A DNA stretch of 64,000 bases from Bacteroidales bacterium (lineage in GTDB: Bacteria; Bacteroidota; Bacteroidia; Bacteroidales; F082), in NCBI GenBank assembly GCA_024710405.1, contig JANJUV010000020.1, positions 186,001 through 250,000 of the forward strand. Reading direction: 5' to 3'. Positions 1 through 9,433 of the stretch are shown here, piece by piece. Within the stretch, counting starts at the first letter, position 1; every line of letters begins with the position of its first letter. The notes under the pieces were generated by a model. That model was not told the DNA's origin. It did not search any database and saw only the letters and a list, made by a program, of their open reading frames with translations. A program made the translations under genes and the position numbers.

Positions 1-1065
1 GGAAGAATAATTGAGTTGATGAATTACCGGAAAGGTTTTCTGATTGAGCGAGAAAGGATTAATTTGTTAGATGCCAATGACAAGGAACATGGTGTATGGA
101 AATGGTTTGATACAGATGGCAGGTTGCGGAAAGAGGTGGTTTACAAACACGGATTGAAAAATGGATTCCAGAAAGAATACGATTCGAACGGGAATTTGGT
201 TTCCATCGAAAAATGGGTTGACGGAATACTTCAGGAAAATGTTGAAGAGTTGGCGCGGCTTGAAGTCAGACGCGACTATTTTCCTGATGGCAGAATAAAG
301 GTTGAAGCAACTTATAGAAATGGTATTCCTGAAGGAGTAAGGCGTGAATATGCGGACGATGGTTCAATATCAAAAACTTATGTGTTCAGAAACGGTAAGG
401 TAGTTGCGGAAGGGATCCTTTCAGAAGACGGACAAAGGCAAGGAACCTGGAAAGAGTATTATGTTGACGGAAGGATTAAATCAACAGGAAATTACACAAA
501 TGACAAAAGAACAGGCGATTGGGTTTTTTACCATCCAAGCGGTCTGGTTGAACAAACCGGCACCTATACTGCCGAAGGATTGTTAACCGGACGCTGGCAG
601 TGGTATCACCCTAACGGGCAATTGCATCGGGATGAAAGCTACAGGGAAGGCATTTCGGAAGGTTTGTCAGAAGAGTTTGACTTCAAAGGAAAATTAATCG
701 CCTCGGGCGAATTCAGGAACGGGGAAAAAGAAGGCAAATGGTTGTATGATTACGGTGATCACCGGGAAGAAGGTGAATATGTTTCTGGAATGCGGTCCGG
801 TATTTGGAAATACTACTTTCCCAATGGAAGTGTTGCTTTCGAAGGCAGGTTCATTGAAGATAATCCGCACGGAGTGCACAGCTGGTATTGGCCAAACGGA
901 CTGCGAAAAGAAGAAGGGCAGTACGCTATGGGCCGAAAAAACGGAGATTGGAAAAAATATCAGGAAGATGGATCTTTGTTTTTGCTGATAGATTATGTCA
1001 ACGGTGTTGAACGTAAATATGACGGAATTGCCATACCGGAAACCGAAACAATTATTGCCGATTAA
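1..1065 (+). CDS. MORN/YwqK-like repeat protein, 5' end cut by window edge
   Basis: The frame is open from base 1. The first in-frame ATG is at 19, but the residues before it (GRIIEL) already fit the repeat pattern 'DGr...E..YrnG', so the gene probably starts outside the window. The protein is a string of about 13 units of roughly 23 residues of the form G-x-W-x-x-Y/F-x-x-x-G-x-[I/L]-x-x-x-x-x-Y-x-x-G. This is the pattern of MORN-like repeats in 'YwqK family antitoxin' annotations. That family name is historical; in Bacteroidota most such proteins have no toxin partner and no known activity. No signal peptide can be judged because the N-terminus is missing. It converges on the PhoH gene with only 9 bp between the stop codons. 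Confidence 0.8.
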   Translation, partial: GRIIELMNYRKGFLIERERINLLDANDKEHGVWKWFDTDGRLRKEVVYKHGLKNGFQKEYDSNGNLVSIEKWVDGILQENVEELARLEVRRDYFPDGRIKVEATYRNGIPEGVRREYADDGSISKTYVFRNGKVVAEGILSEDGQRQGTWKEYYVDGRIKSTGNYTNDKRTGDWVFYHPSGLVEQTGTYTAEGLLTGRWQWYHPNGQLHRDESYREGISEGLSEEFDFKGKLIASGEFRNGEKEGKWLYDYGDHREEGEYVSGMRSGIWKYYFPNGSVAFEGRFIEDNPHGVHSWYWPNGLRKEEGQYAMGRKNGDWKKYQEDGSLFLLIDYVNGVERKYDGIAIPETETIIAD

Positions 1066-1074
1066 TCAGAATAG

Positions 1075-2412
1075 CTAAAGCAATGCATTTGCAAGGTTTG
1101 CAAGTTCTGATCTTTCGCCCTTTTCGAGGCGCACATGTGCGTACAGGCTATGATGCTTAATTTTGTCGATTAAAAACGATAAACCATTGGATTGAGCATC
1201 AAGATATGGAGTATCGATTTGAAAAATATCACCTGTAAATACTATTTTGGTGTTTTCACCGGCTCTTGAGATAATTGTTTTTACTTCATGCGGAGTCAGG
1301 TTTTGTGCTTCATCCACAATAAAAAACACATTTGATATGCTTCTGCCCCTTATGTATGCCAGTGGAGTAATTACCAGTTTTTCGTGTTCAATGGCTTCTG
1401 TGATGCGCTTGTATTCTTTATCTTCTTCACCAAACTGATTTTGAATGAACTTAAGGTTGTCCCAAAGTGGTTCCATATAAGGATTGAGCTTCGACTTAAT
1501 ATCACCGGGCAAAAAACCAATATCCTTGTTGCTCAGAGGAACAATGGGACGAGCGAGATATACCTGTTTGAAATTTCTTCTTTGTTCCCAGGCTGCCGCC
1601 ATAGCCAATAGGGTTTTGCCTGTTCCGGCAACTCCTTGCAGACTAACCAGTTTAACTTCAGGATTGAGTAGTGCATGCAGGGCAAAAACTTGCTCAGCAT
1701 TACGGGGCATAATACGCGAAACAGCTTGTTTTTCAATACGCTCAATGCGGTTGGTGATGGGATTGAAATATGTTAATGCCGAAGTTTTGGCACTTTTTAG
1801 TATGAAATAATGGTTTGCCAGACCGGAATTAATTCCGACATCAGAAATTTGACAATACCCTTCGTGGTATATTTTGTCTATGATTTCCGGTGCCACATCT
1901 TCAATCGTTGACTTGCCGGTGTATAGGGTTTCAAGATCCTTAACTTTTCCTGTTTCATAGTCTTCGGCTTGAAGACTCAGTGATTTTGCTTTCAGCCTGA
2001 GATTGACATCTTTGGTTACGAGGATGACTTTCTTGTCCGGATAATCTTCTGCCAGTTTCAGTGCAGCGTTCAATATCCTGTGGTCTGGTTTGTCGCCTCC
2101 AAAAATTTGACGGGCATCTGTTTTGCTTTTTTCGTTCATCAGCACCTTGAACTTACCTTTTGATGGTCCGTTCAATTTGCGCCAGTTTTTCATTGTATAT
2201 TTTCCCGAAATTTTATCCATAATCCGGATAAATTCCCTGGCCTCAAAATTCTTGGTATCGTTCCCTTTTTTGAAATTGTCCAACTCCTCGAAAACAGTGA
2301 TCGGAATGGCCACATCATTTTCCTCAAAAGTGTTGATAGCATTGTGGTTGTAGAGAATAACCGAGGTGTCGAGTACGAATATTTTTCCGGGCTTGGGTTT
2401 CACTGTTGCCAT
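1075..2412 (-). CDS. PhoH family ATPase with N-terminal PIN domain
   Basis: This is a 445-residue cytoplasmic protein. The N-terminal ~150 residues look like a PIN nuclease domain: KIFVLDTSVILYN near residue 10, with further acidic residues and VTKDVNLRLKA near residue 135. The C-terminal half is a PhoH P-loop ATPase, with Walker A GVAGTGKT near residue 262 and Walker B-like FFIVDEAQN near residue 365, followed by FTGDIFQID. This PIN-PhoH fusion (YlaK/PhoH2 type) is common in bacteria and is linked to RNA unwinding and cleavage. The exact role here is not shown by the sequence. The ATG start at 2412 gives a standard family N-terminus. The gene appears to stand alone. Confidence 0.93.
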   Translation of the reverse strand: MATVKPKPGKIFVLDTSVILYNHNAINTFEENDVAIPITVFEELDNFKKGNDTKNFEAREFIRIMDKISGKYTMKNWRKLNGPSKGKFKVLMNEKSKTDARQIFGGDKPDHRILNAALKLAEDYPDKKVILVTKDVNLRLKAKSLSLQAEDYETGKVKDLETLYTGKSTIEDVAPEIIDKIYHEGYCQISDVGINSGLANHYFILKSAKTSALTYFNPITNRIERIEKQAVSRIMPRNAEQVFALHALLNPEVKLVSLQGVAGTGKTLLAMAAAWEQRRNFKQVYLARPIVPLSNKDIGFLPGDIKSKLNPYMEPLWDNLKFIQNQFGEEDKEYKRITEAIEHEKLVITPLAYIRGRSISNVFFIVDEAQNLTPHEVKTIISRAGENTKIVFTGDIFQIDTPYLDAQSNGLSFLIDKIKHHSLYAHVRLEKGERSELANLANALL

Positions 2413-2599
2413 AGTAGTGAGGGTTATCGGCGTGATTTTATTTCTTTCTGACCATAAAGGTAAAGACGTTGAAGACAGGTTTGCCTCACCCTACTGTACA
2501 TAGTTATTAACACAAGGATGTTGAATTGACTTTAATGTTTCGCAATCAGCCGACAAGAATCTTAATAAAACAGAAAGAATATAACACTCAGCATCAGGA

Positions 2600-5212
2600 T
2601 CAACGGGTAGCAACCACAACGGATTTTTTGAAATGTTCTGTATTGCCCGACAAATCAAATATTTCGAAATGAACCACATAAATGCCCACACCAACTCTGG
2701 TTCCCTGGTCATTTAAACCATCCCAGCCGATGCTTCCCTGTTGACCAATCAGCTTGCTTTTCAACAAATGCCTTATTTGTTTGCCCGAGGCATCGAAAAT
2801 ACGAATGTTTAATATGAAGCCCGGTTTATCGAACTGGTATGAAATTGTTGTATGATCATCTCGCCCATCACCATCAGGCGAAAAGATTTCGGGGTGAATG
2901 TCAAATTCACCCGCAAACGCCTTTGCCTGCGCAAACATCGAGTTTTGATATCCTGGAGTTGCAAAACCTGCTGTTTCAGCTGCAGAATGCCAGTTTGTTA
3001 TATCTGATGATTCTCTGTTAAAATCGATTCGTTCGAGCGACACACCTTTGACTGAGTTTAACAAAGGATAATGCATTGATTCGTTGTAACTCATTAAATC
3101 AATTATTGTTCCATCAGTTGATTTTAACAGAACCGTAGCATCATTATTTGGATAAGTCGGGAACGAAGGCACTGTTACAAACATGGCTTCGGAAGGGCTG
3201 TAGTATTGATTCTTTATCTTTTCAGGTGATGTGGTCAGCACACAATACTGTCCGGGAAGCAACAATTCGCTTGTTGCCGCAATTTTTTTCAGTGTTGTAT
3301 CCGGTTGGTTTGGAGGCGAATGTCGTACAGCACCAAGCCACAATTGTTCCAGATTGATAATTTTTTCTGAACGGTTATATATTTCAACAAAATCCACTCC
3401 GTTGTCTAATGGGTTAAACAGAACCTCGTTTATCGCAATATCATTGATCACCGGCATTTCAGGAATTCCGAATTCAATGATTGAAGCAGGTCCGACAGAG
3501 ATACCCGCGCAGTTTAAAACACTTTCAGCAACAGTTAGCCGGTATATTATTCCTTTTTGAAAAGGCTGACCGAAAACCAGTTCAACAAAAGTTTGGTCGG
3601 CAGGATTTGTATACACTTCAACCGGCATCAGATTTCCCGGTTGTACAGAATATGCTGCTGCGCCGGTAACTGAAACAGCATCCATAAACTGATCGAACCA
3701 TAATTGTATAATGGTTTCGGAATCAATGCGGATACGTTCAGGGGCAGGCAACTGCACATGAACACTGAAAACTGAGTTTTCACTGCCCGGTGTGCCACCT
3801 GAGGGGCTTACTGATGCATTCCAATTGGATCTGCCGCCACACGGATTCAGCGGATTAATTTGTTCGAGCGACCAGCCGCCATCAAGTTTTTGGTCATCGC
3901 GGTACCAATCATCGCTGTAGCTGACCAAAGATACCAACTGGCCTTGTTTGCCCACTAATTTAAGTTCCTGTCCGCTGTTGGTCAATTGAAAAGTGCTGAA
4001 GCCGAAAAAAGGCACATTTTCACCAAATTCAGCTCTGGCCAGCTCATTGGCAAGCAGCAGAAAACTCTTTGGTTCAATCCATGCATTGCTTATCGATTTT
4101 TCTGTAGTGCCTGTAAATAACGCCCATTCACTCAGGTCAATACGATAGTCAGTATTATTGTATAGTTCAACAAATTCCCATTCGGGCAACCCGACAACAG
4201 GAGCAGGATCGGCCATAATCTCGTTAATGACAACATCATTTGGGCTTGCCTCGTAATAGCTGAACGATATATTTATTGTGTCCATCATATTTCCTTCAAC
4301 ATCCTCAATATTCATCACGGTGAGCTCATAACTTACACCTGAATCGAAAGAAGAACCGAAAGTAAGCACAACCTGTGCATTGGTGGCTCCGAACACCGCT
4401 GATGCCGGCTGACCAATGCCACCGCTGACAGAAAAGTTAGATAACGCCAGGGTTGATGTTGTATTGAGGGCCTCATTAAATGTAAGCAGAAGTGTGAATG
4501 GGTCGGTTGCCGAAACACTGATCAGCTCCGGTGGAAATATATCAATTATCTCATTATCAATAGATATATCATCGAAATACATTTTGTTTGCATTCGAAAC
4601 GGTATAGGTGCAATGAAAACCAAAATAACCACCCGGAACGAAAGTATTATCAATTCCTGATGATTCCAATTGGTATAATCCACTACCTGTCGGATCAGTA
4701 AAAATCCTCCAGCTACCGTCTGTTTTTCGCACCACTTTAATCGGGAGCGCAAAGGAATTGGCAATTAGACCTTCGCTACCCCTGCAAATACTGATACTGT
4801 TTCCGGCCACCAGTTGAAACAGTTCAATAGCATCATTACTTCCTGATTCGCCAAACCGAAGATAATAACCGTTTTGTGCCAGATCGAGATCGGGCTGATC
4901 GGCAACCAGGAACACTTTGCTGTAGTTGTTCGATGAAGGGCTGAAGGCAAGCCTGATCCAAAATTTCCATTCAATGTTGCCATTAATTGCATAAGGAGTG
5001 CTCAGCCAAGCTGTTGAGGCTTCCGTATCGTTAAGTTGCAACTGAAAACTACTGTTAACAGTAAATTTTGAAGCAGTTCCATCCCATTGAGGATTATTAC
5101 TGAAGTTTCCATCGCCAAAATCATCAAACAATTGTCCGAAAGACAGAAAAGGCAAGCTTAACAGGGTGAGCAGAAAGTATTTGACCCCTACCATATTTTT
5201 TTTCGTAAACAT
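2600..5212 (-). CDS. Secreted multidomain protein with two lamin-tail domains and FlgD-like C-terminus
   Basis: The ATG at 5212 is chosen because it gives a short basic N-region and hydrophobic core (MFTKKNMVGVKYFLLTLLSLPF). A longer GTG start at 5230 adds six residues. The product is about 870 residues. Order of regions: signal peptide; a jelly-roll/LamG-like region (DDFGDGNFSNNPQWDG, to ~230); an SbsA-like Ig domain (PPELISVSATDPFTLLLTFNEAL, ~235-330); a first lamin-tail domain (VVINEIMADP...EFVELYNNT, ~335-450); another Ig-like segment; a second lamin-tail domain (IAINEVLFNP...DFVEIYNRS, ~590-720); and a C-terminal FlgD-Ig-like segment (FSPDGDGRDDHTTISYQF). Lamin-tail proteins of this type are exported by Bacteroidota. 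Substrate and role are unknown. A canonical T9SS type A or B tail is not obvious. Confidence 0.85.
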   Translation of the reverse strand: MFTKKNMVGVKYFLLTLLSLPFLSFGQLFDDFGDGNFSNNPQWDGTASKFTVNSSFQLQLNDTEASTAWLSTPYAINGNIEWKFWIRLAFSPSSNNYSKVFLVADQPDLDLAQNGYYLRFGESGSNDAIELFQLVAGNSISICRGSEGLIANSFALPIKVVRKTDGSWRIFTDPTGSGLYQLESSGIDNTFVPGGYFGFHCTYTVSNANKMYFDDISIDNEIIDIFPPELISVSATDPFTLLLTFNEALNTTSTLALSNFSVSGGIGQPASAVFGATNAQVVLTFGSSFDSGVSYELTVMNIEDVEGNMMDTINISFSYYEASPNDVVINEIMADPAPVVGLPEWEFVELYNNTDYRIDLSEWALFTGTTEKSISNAWIEPKSFLLLANELARAEFGENVPFFGFSTFQLTNSGQELKLVGKQGQLVSLVSYSDDWYRDDQKLDGGWSLEQINPLNPCGGRSNWNASVSPSGGTPGSENSVFSVHVQLPAPERIRIDSETIIQLWFDQFMDAVSVTGAAAYSVQPGNLMPVEVYTNPADQTFVELVFGQPFQKGIIYRLTVAESVLNCAGISVGPASIIEFGIPEMPVINDIAINEVLFNPLDNGVDFVEIYNRSEKIINLEQLWLGAVRHSPPNQPDTTLKKIAATSELLLPGQYCVLTTSPEKIKNQYYSPSEAMFVTVPSFPTYPNNDATVLLKSTDGTIIDLMSYNESMHYPLLNSVKGVSLERIDFNRESSDITNWHSAAETAGFATPGYQNSMFAQAKAFAGEFDIHPEIFSPDGDGRDDHTTISYQFDKPGFILNIRIFDASGKQIRHLLKSKLIGQQGSIGWDGLNDQGTRVGVGIYVVHFEIFDLSGNTEHFKKSVVVATR

Positions 5213-5406
5213 ACACTTTTTCCACCACACAAATTTTAGTTGTGAATTAATCTTAACGTTGTAATTCTGAATTCTATCGATATCCTGAAACCCTGGTCAT
5301 GCTTTTGCCAAAGCACGGTTTCTTATCATCAGTCGGTTCATTTTTTATACTTTTGCAGCTTGTTGCCGAAATTCCGGTGACAAAATCAATAAAAAATGCT
5401 GATTGT

Positions 5407-6408
5407 ATGCGTGTTGCGATCATCGGAGCTACAGGACTAGTGGGCAGAGAAATGGCTGCTGTGCTGGAGAAGCGTACTTTTCCGGCGGGTGAAATTATAC
5501 CGGTTGCATCTCCTGCTTCAGCAGGTCACAAACTGCATATTTGCGGAAAGGATTATGAGGTTAAGGGAATAGAACAAGCCTTATCTGCAAAACCACACCT
5601 GGCCTTGTTTTCTGCCGGAGCTGACATCTCAAGGAATTGGGCGCAAGAATTCACCCAGCAGGGCTGCGTAGTGATTGACAACAGTTCGGCCTGGCGTAAT
5701 GATGTGGATATTCCACTTGTTGTTCCAGAAGTGAATAGTCACGTACTTTCACCGCAAACACTCCTTGTTTCGAACCCCAATTGTTCCACAATACAATTGG
5801 TTGTCGCCCTGAATCCTGTTTATAAGGCTTATGGTATCAAACGTCTGGTAATATCGACTTATCAATCGGTTTCAGGAACAGGCCAGAAAGCTGTGCAGCA
5901 ACTCAGGGATGAACAGCAGGGAAAATCGGCCCTTGAAGCAGTTTATCCGCATCCCATACACGAAAATCTGATTCCGCATGCCGGACAGTTTGATGAAGAG
6001 GGTTATACAACTGAAGAACGAAAACTGGAACATGAAACCAGAAAAATCATGGGGGCACCCGAAATTGCTGTAACAGCTACCGTTGTCAGAGTTCCTGTAT
6101 TGGGCGGTCATTCCATTTCAGTCAATATCGAAACAGAAAGGGAATTTAGTATCGATGATATAAGGCAGTTATTGTTACAAGGTGGTGGAATTGTTCTGCA
6201 GGATGAACCCAAGGCAAACATATATCCTATGCCGCTGTTTGCCCAGGGACGAGATGAGGTGTTTGTTGGCAGGCTGCGCAAAGACAACAGTCATCCAAAG
6301 GCATTCAATATGTGGATTGTGGCAGATAATCTGCGAAAAGGTGCTGCAACAAATGCAGTGCAGATTGCGGAAATTATGTTGAACAGGAACTTTCTACCAG
6401 CATTTTAA
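5407..6408 (+). CDS. asd: Aspartate-semialdehyde dehydrogenase
   Basis: The enzyme reduces aspartyl phosphate to aspartate semialdehyde with NADPH, the branch-point step to lysine/diaminopimelate, threonine and methionine. The start at 5407 (MRVAIIGATGLVGREM) gives the standard Rossmann N-terminus; the open frame runs upstream to 5299, but those residues do not fit the family. The catalytic cysteine lies in SNPNCSTIQ (~residue 130) and the C-terminal substrate histidine in LGGHSISV. Length, 333 residues, is normal. A TACTTTTG motif at 5348-5355 resembles a Bacteroidota -7 element. The stop is 2 bp before the ribF start, so the two genes are probably cotranscribed. Confidence 0.96.
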   Translation: MRVAIIGATGLVGREMAAVLEKRTFPAGEIIPVASPASAGHKLHICGKDYEVKGIEQALSAKPHLALFSAGADISRNWAQEFTQQGCVVIDNSSAWRNDVDIPLVVPEVNSHVLSPQTLLVSNPNCSTIQLVVALNPVYKAYGIKRLVISTYQSVSGTGQKAVQQLRDEQQGKSALEAVYPHPIHENLIPHAGQFDEEGYTTEERKLEHETRKIMGAPEIAVTATVVRVPVLGGHSISVNIETEREFSIDDIRQLLLQGGGIVLQDEPKANIYPMPLFAQGRDEVFVGRLRKDNSHPKAFNMWIVADNLRKGAATNAVQIAEIMLNRNFLPAF

Positions 6409-6410
6409 TC

Positions 6411-7349
6411 GTGAAGATCTATCACAATATTGATGAATTTAAATCGGTACCCAATCCTATTGTTACGATTGGAACTTTCGACGGTGTGCATCTCGGGCAT
6501 CAAGCCATTTTCAACCGTATGAATGCTGAAGCAAGGGAAATGGGGGGCGAAACAGTTGTTATTACTTTTTTTCCGCACCCCAGAATAGTACTGCAGCTTG
6601 AAAGTTCCAACCTTAAATTCATCAACACACAGGAAATGAAAATCAAACGACTTGCAAATGCTGGCGTTCAGAATCTGATCATCATTCCGTTTACCCGCGA
6701 TTTCTCCAGAACATCATCCGAAGCTTTCGTCAAGGATTATATTGTGGACAGAATTCACCCCTATAAACTGGTGATCGGCTACGACCATCATTTTGGCAAA
6801 AACAGGATGGGCGATTTCAGGAAACTCTACGACATGGGCCACAGATATGGATTCAAAGTGGAGCGTATACCTGCACAGGATGTGGAAAACATTGCCATCA
6901 GCAGTACCAAGATCAGAAAGTCGCTCGAAATCGGAGATGTACGCAAAGCAAACAAGCTTTTGGGCTATGAATATTCCATCACCGGCGAGGTTGTACATGG
7001 AAATGAACTGGGCCGGACCATAGGTTTTCCTACGGCCAATATACGTGTGGACGATCAATACAAACTGATCACAGCCTGCGGCGTATACGCCTGTAAAGTT
7101 GAATACAGCGGACAGGTTTATCAGGCCATGGGCAATATCGGATACAGACCAACTATAAACCAGAGTGACCTTACCATTGAAGCACACCTTTTTGATTTTG
7201 ATCAGGAAATATATGGTGAACACATTACCATTAGGTTTATTGAACGAATTCGTGATGAACAACGCTTCGACAGTCTGGCCGAACTGAGAAATCAACTGGA
7301 GACCGATAAGCTGAGCAGCCTTGAAATACTCGCAAAGGAAAGCTGCTGA
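6411..7349 (+). CDS. ribF: Bifunctional riboflavin kinase / FAD synthetase
   Basis: The enzyme phosphorylates riboflavin to FMN and adenylates FMN to FAD. The N-terminal FAD synthetase domain shows the nucleotidyltransferase signature TIGTFDGVHLGHQAIF (residues ~20-35) and ISSTKIRK near residue 165. The C-terminal riboflavin kinase domain begins about residue 185 with GEVVHGNELGRTIGFPTANI. The length of 312 residues is normal. The start codon is GTG at 6411, two bases after the asd stop; no ATG lies in a suitable position. Confidence 0.96.
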   Translation: MKIYHNIDEFKSVPNPIVTIGTFDGVHLGHQAIFNRMNAEAREMGGETVVITFFPHPRIVLQLESSNLKFINTQEMKIKRLANAGVQNLIIIPFTRDFSRTSSEAFVKDYIVDRIHPYKLVIGYDHHFGKNRMGDFRKLYDMGHRYGFKVERIPAQDVENIAISSTKIRKSLEIGDVRKANKLLGYEYSITGEVVHGNELGRTIGFPTANIRVDDQYKLITACGVYACKVEYSGQVYQAMGNIGYRPTINQSDLTIEAHLFDFDQEIYGEHITIRFIERIRDEQRFDSLAELRNQLETDKLSSLEILAKESC

Positions 7350-7446
7350 ATCCAGATTCAGGTTCCGACACCTACCACACATCGTTTCGGGAATTTTCCT
7401 ATTTTTGTAGGGAAAAATTAATTGATTTACACCTAACTTACAGACA

Positions 7447-9180
7447 ATGATGAAGAAAAAACTGTTTCAGATTTTAGTTTTATTGGTGGCAATCAGCTTG
7501 CCTGTTGCCGGAATTGCCTGTACCAACTATTTGGTCACCAAGGGTGCATCAACAGATGGATCCACTATGATTACCTATGCTGCGGATTCACATGTGCTTT
7601 ATGGCGAGTTATATCATTGGCCTGCTGCCGAGCATCCTGAGGGAGCCATGCTTGATGTGTATGAGTGGGACACGGGTAAGTATCTTGGAAAAATCAGGCA
7701 GGCACCTAAAACCTATAATGTTGTCGGCAATATGAATGAGTTTCAGGTAGCTATCGGAGAAACCACTTTCGGTGGCCGTCCCGAACTTGTTGACACCACA
7801 GGTATTATTGATTACGGAAGCCTCATTTACATCACACTGCAGCGTAGCCGTTCGGCAAGAGAAGCCATTAAGGTAATGGCCGGATTGGTTGCCGAATACG
7901 GTTATTACAGCTCGGGCGAATCTTTCAGTATTGCCGATAAAGACGAAGTGTGGTTTATGGAGCTTATCGGTAAGGGTGTGGGAAACAAAGGTGCCGTGTG
8001 GGTTGCCCTGCGCGTACCCGATGGTTATGTTTCGGGCCATGCCAATCAGGCACGTATAACAACGTTTACTCTTGAAAACAAGAAAACATCCATTTCATCC
8101 AAACACCTTGATAAGATTTTTGAGCCTGCTATTGAAGTCGTATACGCTGAAGATGTAATCAGTTTGGCACGCGAAAAAGGATGGTATCAGGGCAAAGACA
8201 AGAATTTTAGTTTTTCGGATACCTATGCTCCGGTTGATTTTGGCGGCGCCAGATTTTGTGAGATTAGGGTTTGGACAATGTTTAATCAGGTTGTTGAAGG
8301 AATGGATAAGCATTGGGAATATGTAAAAGGCAATATTGAACATGCTGAAGTTTTTCCTGATGGCACAGAAAATCCAAATAAATATGCCACTAACCGCATG
8401 CCTTTATGGATTAAACCTGAAAAGAAAGTTTCTGCCCATGATCTTATGATGTACATGCGCGATTATCTTCAGGGAACAGAACTGGATATGACCAAGGATT
8501 TTGGCGCCGGACCGCATGGTGTTCCTTACCGATGGAGGCCTTTGACATGGAAAGTGGATGGAGTAACTTATGTGAACGAGCGCGCAACAGCAACACAACA
8601 AACAGGTTTTTCTTTTGTATCTCAGTCGCGCAGCTGGCTTCCTGATGCCATTGGAGGTATTATCTGGTGGGGTGTCGACGATGCCAATGCAACAGTTTAT
8701 ATGCCCATGTACTCGAGTATCACAACTGTACCGCATAACTTCGAACGTGGAAACGGCACTTTGATGGATTGGTCAGAAACTTCAGGCTTTTGGATTTTTA
8801 ATATGGTTTCGAACCTTTCCTACACCCGCTACAATATGATTCAACCTGATGTGGAAAAGGTGAGAAACCAGCTTGAGGCTGATTTCCTGCTCAGAACCCC
8901 GTCAATTGATGCTGCTGCACTTAAACTGCTTCAGGAAGACAAGTCGAAAGCAATTGCTTTTCTGACAGATTACAGCAATGATCAGGGCACAAGAACATTT
9001 CAGGCTTATAAATCATTGTATCAATATCTTTTCATGAAGTATCTGGACGGTAATGTGAAGACAAAAGTTCCCGGACAACAAAATCCCGCAGTTAAACACC
9101 CCGGATACAGTGAAACTTTTTACAGGAAAATCGTTGATGAAACAGGTGATAAACTAAAAGCAGGATCATCTGATCATTAA
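7447..9180 (+). CDS. C69-family dipeptidase (PepD-like), exported
   Basis: This is a 577-residue Ntn-hydrolase dipeptidase. After a signal peptide (KKKLFQILVLLVAISLPVAG) the sequence reads IACTNYLVTKGASTDGSTM. The cysteine at about residue 25 is the family's N-terminal nucleophile, exposed by processing. The length matches the long Bacteroidota form. It probably cleaves peptides in the periplasm or at the envelope, in line with the amino-acid-fermenting style implied by the two S46 peptidases in the window. A TATTTTTG element at 7400-7407 is a likely -7 promoter box, and a strong hairpin follows the gene. Confidence 0.93.
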   Translation: MMKKKLFQILVLLVAISLPVAGIACTNYLVTKGASTDGSTMITYAADSHVLYGELYHWPAAEHPEGAMLDVYEWDTGKYLGKIRQAPKTYNVVGNMNEFQVAIGETTFGGRPELVDTTGIIDYGSLIYITLQRSRSAREAIKVMAGLVAEYGYYSSGESFSIADKDEVWFMELIGKGVGNKGAVWVALRVPDGYVSGHANQARITTFTLENKKTSISSKHLDKIFEPAIEVVYAEDVISLAREKGWYQGKDKNFSFSDTYAPVDFGGARFCEIRVWTMFNQVVEGMDKHWEYVKGNIEHAEVFPDGTENPNKYATNRMPLWIKPEKKVSAHDLMMYMRDYLQGTELDMTKDFGAGPHGVPYRWRPLTWKVDGVTYVNERATATQQTGFSFVSQSRSWLPDAIGGIIWWGVDDANATVYMPMYSSITTVPHNFERGNGTLMDWSETSGFWIFNMVSNLSYTRYNMIQPDVEKVRNQLEADFLLRTPSIDAAALKLLQEDKSKAIAFLTDYSNDQGTRTFQAYKSLYQYLFMKYLDGNVKTKVPGQQNPAVKHPGYSETFYRKIVDETGDKLKAGSSDH

Positions 9181-9198
9181 TAATATTTTTATTATTAG

Positions 9199-9250
9199 AA
9201 GTGTCGGAATTATCTGAATACAAAGGATAATCCGGCACTTTCTCTTTTTT
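9199..9250 (+). terminator. Rho-independent-type terminator after the C69 dipeptidase gene
   Basis: The arms AAGTGTCGGAATTATC and GATAATCCGGCACTT pair almost completely around an 11-base loop and are followed by a T-rich run (TCTCTTTTTT). It starts 19 bp after the stop codon at 9180. Confidence 0.8.
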
Positions 9251-9375
9251 AATTTTCTGATGCTTGCTTTGTGCTGGAAATAATCTGTGTCAACTTGATA
9301 AATGAAGGCCGAAACACACAATACATTTATTGTGCTTTAAAAGAGTAATTTAAAGTGTTGGTGATGCTGTTGTTC

Positions 9376-9406
9376 TTGCAGTATCCCCTCAAATTCCTTA
9401 TTTTTG
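9376..9406 (+). promoter_or_regulatory. Bacteroidota-type promoter (-33 TTG, -7 TATTTTTG)
   Basis: TTG at 9376-9378 and TATTTTTG at 9399-9406 are separated by 20 bp, matching the Bacteroidota sigma consensus TTTG-N19-TAnnTTTG. The downstream start codon is ATG 9434. Confidence 0.7.
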
Positions 9407-9433
9407 TGAGCTAATTAGTTGAATTACCCGAAC

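Noticed and set aside
16-1065. Toxin-antitoxin locus from the 'YwqK family antitoxin' label
   Set aside because: The neighbour is PhoH on the other strand and no toxin-like gene is adjacent; the label is a repeat-family name only.
6714-7382. 222-codon open frame on the minus strand opposite ribF
   Set aside because: It lies antisense to a clear ribF gene, has no family motif and no plausible start context; a shadow of codon use.
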